Below are positions 7,610-8,351 of a stretch of 8,351 nt of DNA, piece after piece. The position numbers and the translations under genes are program-made. Source of the DNA: Acholeplasmataceae bacterium (GTDB lineage Bacteria; Bacillota; Negativicutes; Acidaminococcales; Acidaminococcaceae). How positions within the stretch are numbered: position 1 is the first letter of the stretch; the number at the start of each line of letters is the position of its first letter. The notes under the pieces were generated by a model that did no database searches, had not been told where the DNA came from, and worked only from the letters and a program-made list of their open reading frames with translations. Location: assembly GCA_012744295.1 (NCBI GenBank), contig JAAYIB010000183.1, positions 1 through 8,351 on the forward strand, in the 5' to 3' direction.

Positions 7610-7694
7610 AAGCATTAATAAACCCTTGCTTGGAAACGCGAATCTCCAACGCTTTCTAATGCTTGGGCGATTTCAAAAAAATGGAGGAATTTAA
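7610..7694 (+). promoter_or_regulatory. Structured rpsO leader, candidate S15 autoregulatory element
   Basis: The leader contains a perfect 8-bp inverted repeat, AAGCATTA (7610-7617) with TAATGCTT (7657-7664). Inside it lies a second helix, TTGGA (7630-7634) with TCCAA (7645-7649), which can extend by GC/GC across a bulged C7650. The segment UCUCCA (7643-7648) can instead pair with UGGAGG (7682-7687), which contains the rpsO Shine-Dalgarno, so the two folds compete. Ribosomal protein S15 represses its own mRNA through different leader structures in several bacterial groups, which makes that the natural hypothesis here. I did not match it to a known S15 leader family; the regulatory role is inferred from base pairing by eye. 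Confidence 0.5.
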
Positions 7695-7961
7695 ATGTTA
7701 ACACCTGAAAGAAAGCAAGAACTAATTGAAACTCATCGTGTGCACGAAGGCGACACCGGCTCACCCGAAGTACAAATTGCGATTTTGACCGAACGCATCC
7801 AGTATTTGACACAACACTTAAAAGAGCACAAAAAGGACCATCATTCCCGTCGGGGTTTGCTCAAGATGGTTGGCCAACGCCGCGGACTTTTGAATTATCT
7901 GATGGCCAAGGATATAGAACGTTATCGTTCCATTATTGCAAAACTGAACATCAGAAAATAA
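7695..7961 (+). CDS. rpsO: 30S ribosomal protein uS15
   Basis: S15 is a primary 16S rRNA-binding protein of the central domain (platform); it binds a three-way junction and nucleates addition of S6, S18, S11 and S21. The 88-residue protein is full length for the family and matches throughout: GDTGSPEVQIAILTERI (about 19-35), LKEHKKDHHSRRGLLKMVGQRRGLLNYL and the closing ERYRSIIAKLNIRK. The rRNA-contact region with HKKDHHSRRGL is intact. The start has a strong GGAGG at 7683-7687 with 7-nt spacing. It has its own promoter and leader and ends with an intrinsic terminator 6 bases after the stop, so it can be expressed as a single-gene unit as well as by read-through from ribF. The pnp gene that usually follows rpsO is not next here. 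Confidence 0.99.
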   Translation: MLTPERKQELIETHRVHEGDTGSPEVQIAILTERIQYLTQHLKEHKKDHHSRRGLLKMVGQRRGLLNYLMAKDIERYRSIIAKLNIRK

Positions 7962-7967
7962 TTGTAG

Positions 7968-7995
7968 GAAGCCGCAGCAACTGCGGCTTCTTTTT
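7968..7995 (+). terminator. Intrinsic terminator after rpsO
   Basis: A perfect 10-bp GC-rich stem, GAAGCCGCAG (7968-7977) with CTGCGGCTTC (7981-7990), closes a CAA loop and is followed by TTTTT (7991-7995). It begins 6 bases after the rpsO stop codon and marks the end of the operon. There is no matching A-run on the left side, so it is likely to work mainly in the + direction. Confidence 0.95.
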
Positions 7996-8065
7996 AGTTT
8001 GTTGACTTTTTTATGGCGAACGAGCGGTCATGCATCAAGAATTTACAGGCCAAGAAGGTGTAATC

Positions 8066-8351
8066 ATGAAAGAAATAAACGGCAATAAAAAAGGCATAAG
8101 AGACAGTGTTCTTGAAGAAATCAAGTTGCTTTACGAGGTCGACATACCAGCATCTCAGATCATAACGACAGAACTTGCAGATAAAATGACTGCACTGACG
8201 GGTAAAATAAAAAGGGAAATTTCGCTATATATTTCTCGGAACGGACAGATTGCGGATATCAGCCTGGGAAACCAGGAAAGCGTGACAATGCCGGATTTCA
8301 AAGGCAGGAGAGCCACTAATCGTCTAAGCGGGACGCGATGCGTACATACAC
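8066..8351 (+). CDS. hflX: GTPase HflX, N-terminal part (partial, cut by window end)
   Basis: The frame opens at ATG 8066 and runs to the window edge without a stop, giving 95 residues. HflX is a GTPase that binds 50S subunits and 70S ribosomes and splits stalled or hibernating ribosomes, mainly under heat or antibiotic stress. The visible part resembles the N-terminal extension found in the long HflX proteins of Clostridia and Negativicutes: GIRDSVLEEIKLLYEVDIP (10-28), a region TGKIKREISLYISRNGQIADISLG (45-68) and the conserved RLSGTRCVHT (86-95). The nucleotide-binding G domain lies beyond the window, so the call depends on the N-terminal pattern alone. AAGGTG at 8055-8060 precedes the ATG by 5 nt. 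The gene follows the rpsO terminator, so it should have its own promoter, but I see only a -35-like TTGACT at 8002-8007 without a good -10. Confidence 0.82.
   Translation, partial: MKEINGNKKGIRDSVLEEIKLLYEVDIPASQIITTELADKMTALTGKIKREISLYISRNGQIADISLGNQESVTMPDFKGRRATNRLSGTRCVHT

Noticed and set aside
7584..7610. Alternative rpsO promoter using TTGAAA (7584-7589)
   Set aside because: The spacing to TATACT is only 10 bp, and the alternative -10 (TATGTA) gives 15 bp and a poorer match than the TTGTAA/17 bp/TGCTATACT arrangement.
7681..7701. Six-codon open frame (ATG at 7681) overlapping the rpsO start
   Set aside because: It begins on the Shine-Dalgarno itself, has no site of its own, and is a by-product of the sequence ATGGAGG.
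8002..8030. hflX promoter from the -35-like TTGACT at 8002-8007
   Set aside because: No acceptable -10 box lies 16-18 bp downstream (the expected position reads CGGTCA), so only a half-site is seen.

Overview
All genes lie on the + strand and form the conserved bacterial nusA-infB translation operon, with the start of a new transcription unit at the right edge. The gene order (rimP, nusA, ylxR, ylxQ, infB, rbfA, nrnA, truB, ribF, rpsO), the purine-rich Shine-Dalgarno sites and the GTG start of nusA indicate a Firmicutes (Bacillota) chromosome. The lack of ylxP, the nrnA gene between rbfA and truB, and the style of the NusA and HflX sequences fit Clostridia or Negativicutes better than Bacilli. 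I lean towards Negativicutes from memory of NusA sequences, but this was not tested by a search.

Positions 1-1794 hold the C-terminal end of rimP, then nusA and two small RNA-binding protein genes (ylxR/rnpM and ylxQ) that overlap one another. Positions 1813-4428 encode IF2 with a long disordered linker. Positions 4446-7571 hold rbfA, nrnA, truB and ribF, which overlap or touch and are probably translationally coupled. Position 7577 starts a well-formed extended -10 promoter, followed by a structured leader of about 83 nt, rpsO (7695-7961) and a strong intrinsic terminator (7968-7995). After the terminator comes the 5' part of hflX, cut by the window end.

The operon joins transcription elongation and termination (NusA), 30S assembly (RimP, RbfA, S15), translation initiation (IF2), tRNA processing and modification (RnpM, TruB), nano-RNA and cyclic-dinucleotide turnover (NrnA) and flavin cofactor synthesis (RibF). 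HflX, a ribosome-splitting GTPase, continues the ribosome theme in the next unit.

I found no previously undescribed multi-gene system here; this is core housekeeping DNA. The most interesting element is the rpsO leader. It contains an 8-bp closing helix and a UCUCCA segment that can pair either within the leader or with the rpsO Shine-Dalgarno, which makes it a plausible S15 autoregulatory switch. Other points of note are the promoter that starts transcription at this hairpin, the rpsO-hflX (not rpsO-pnp) junction, and the long basic linker of IF2. No stretch over 300 bases lacks a gene.
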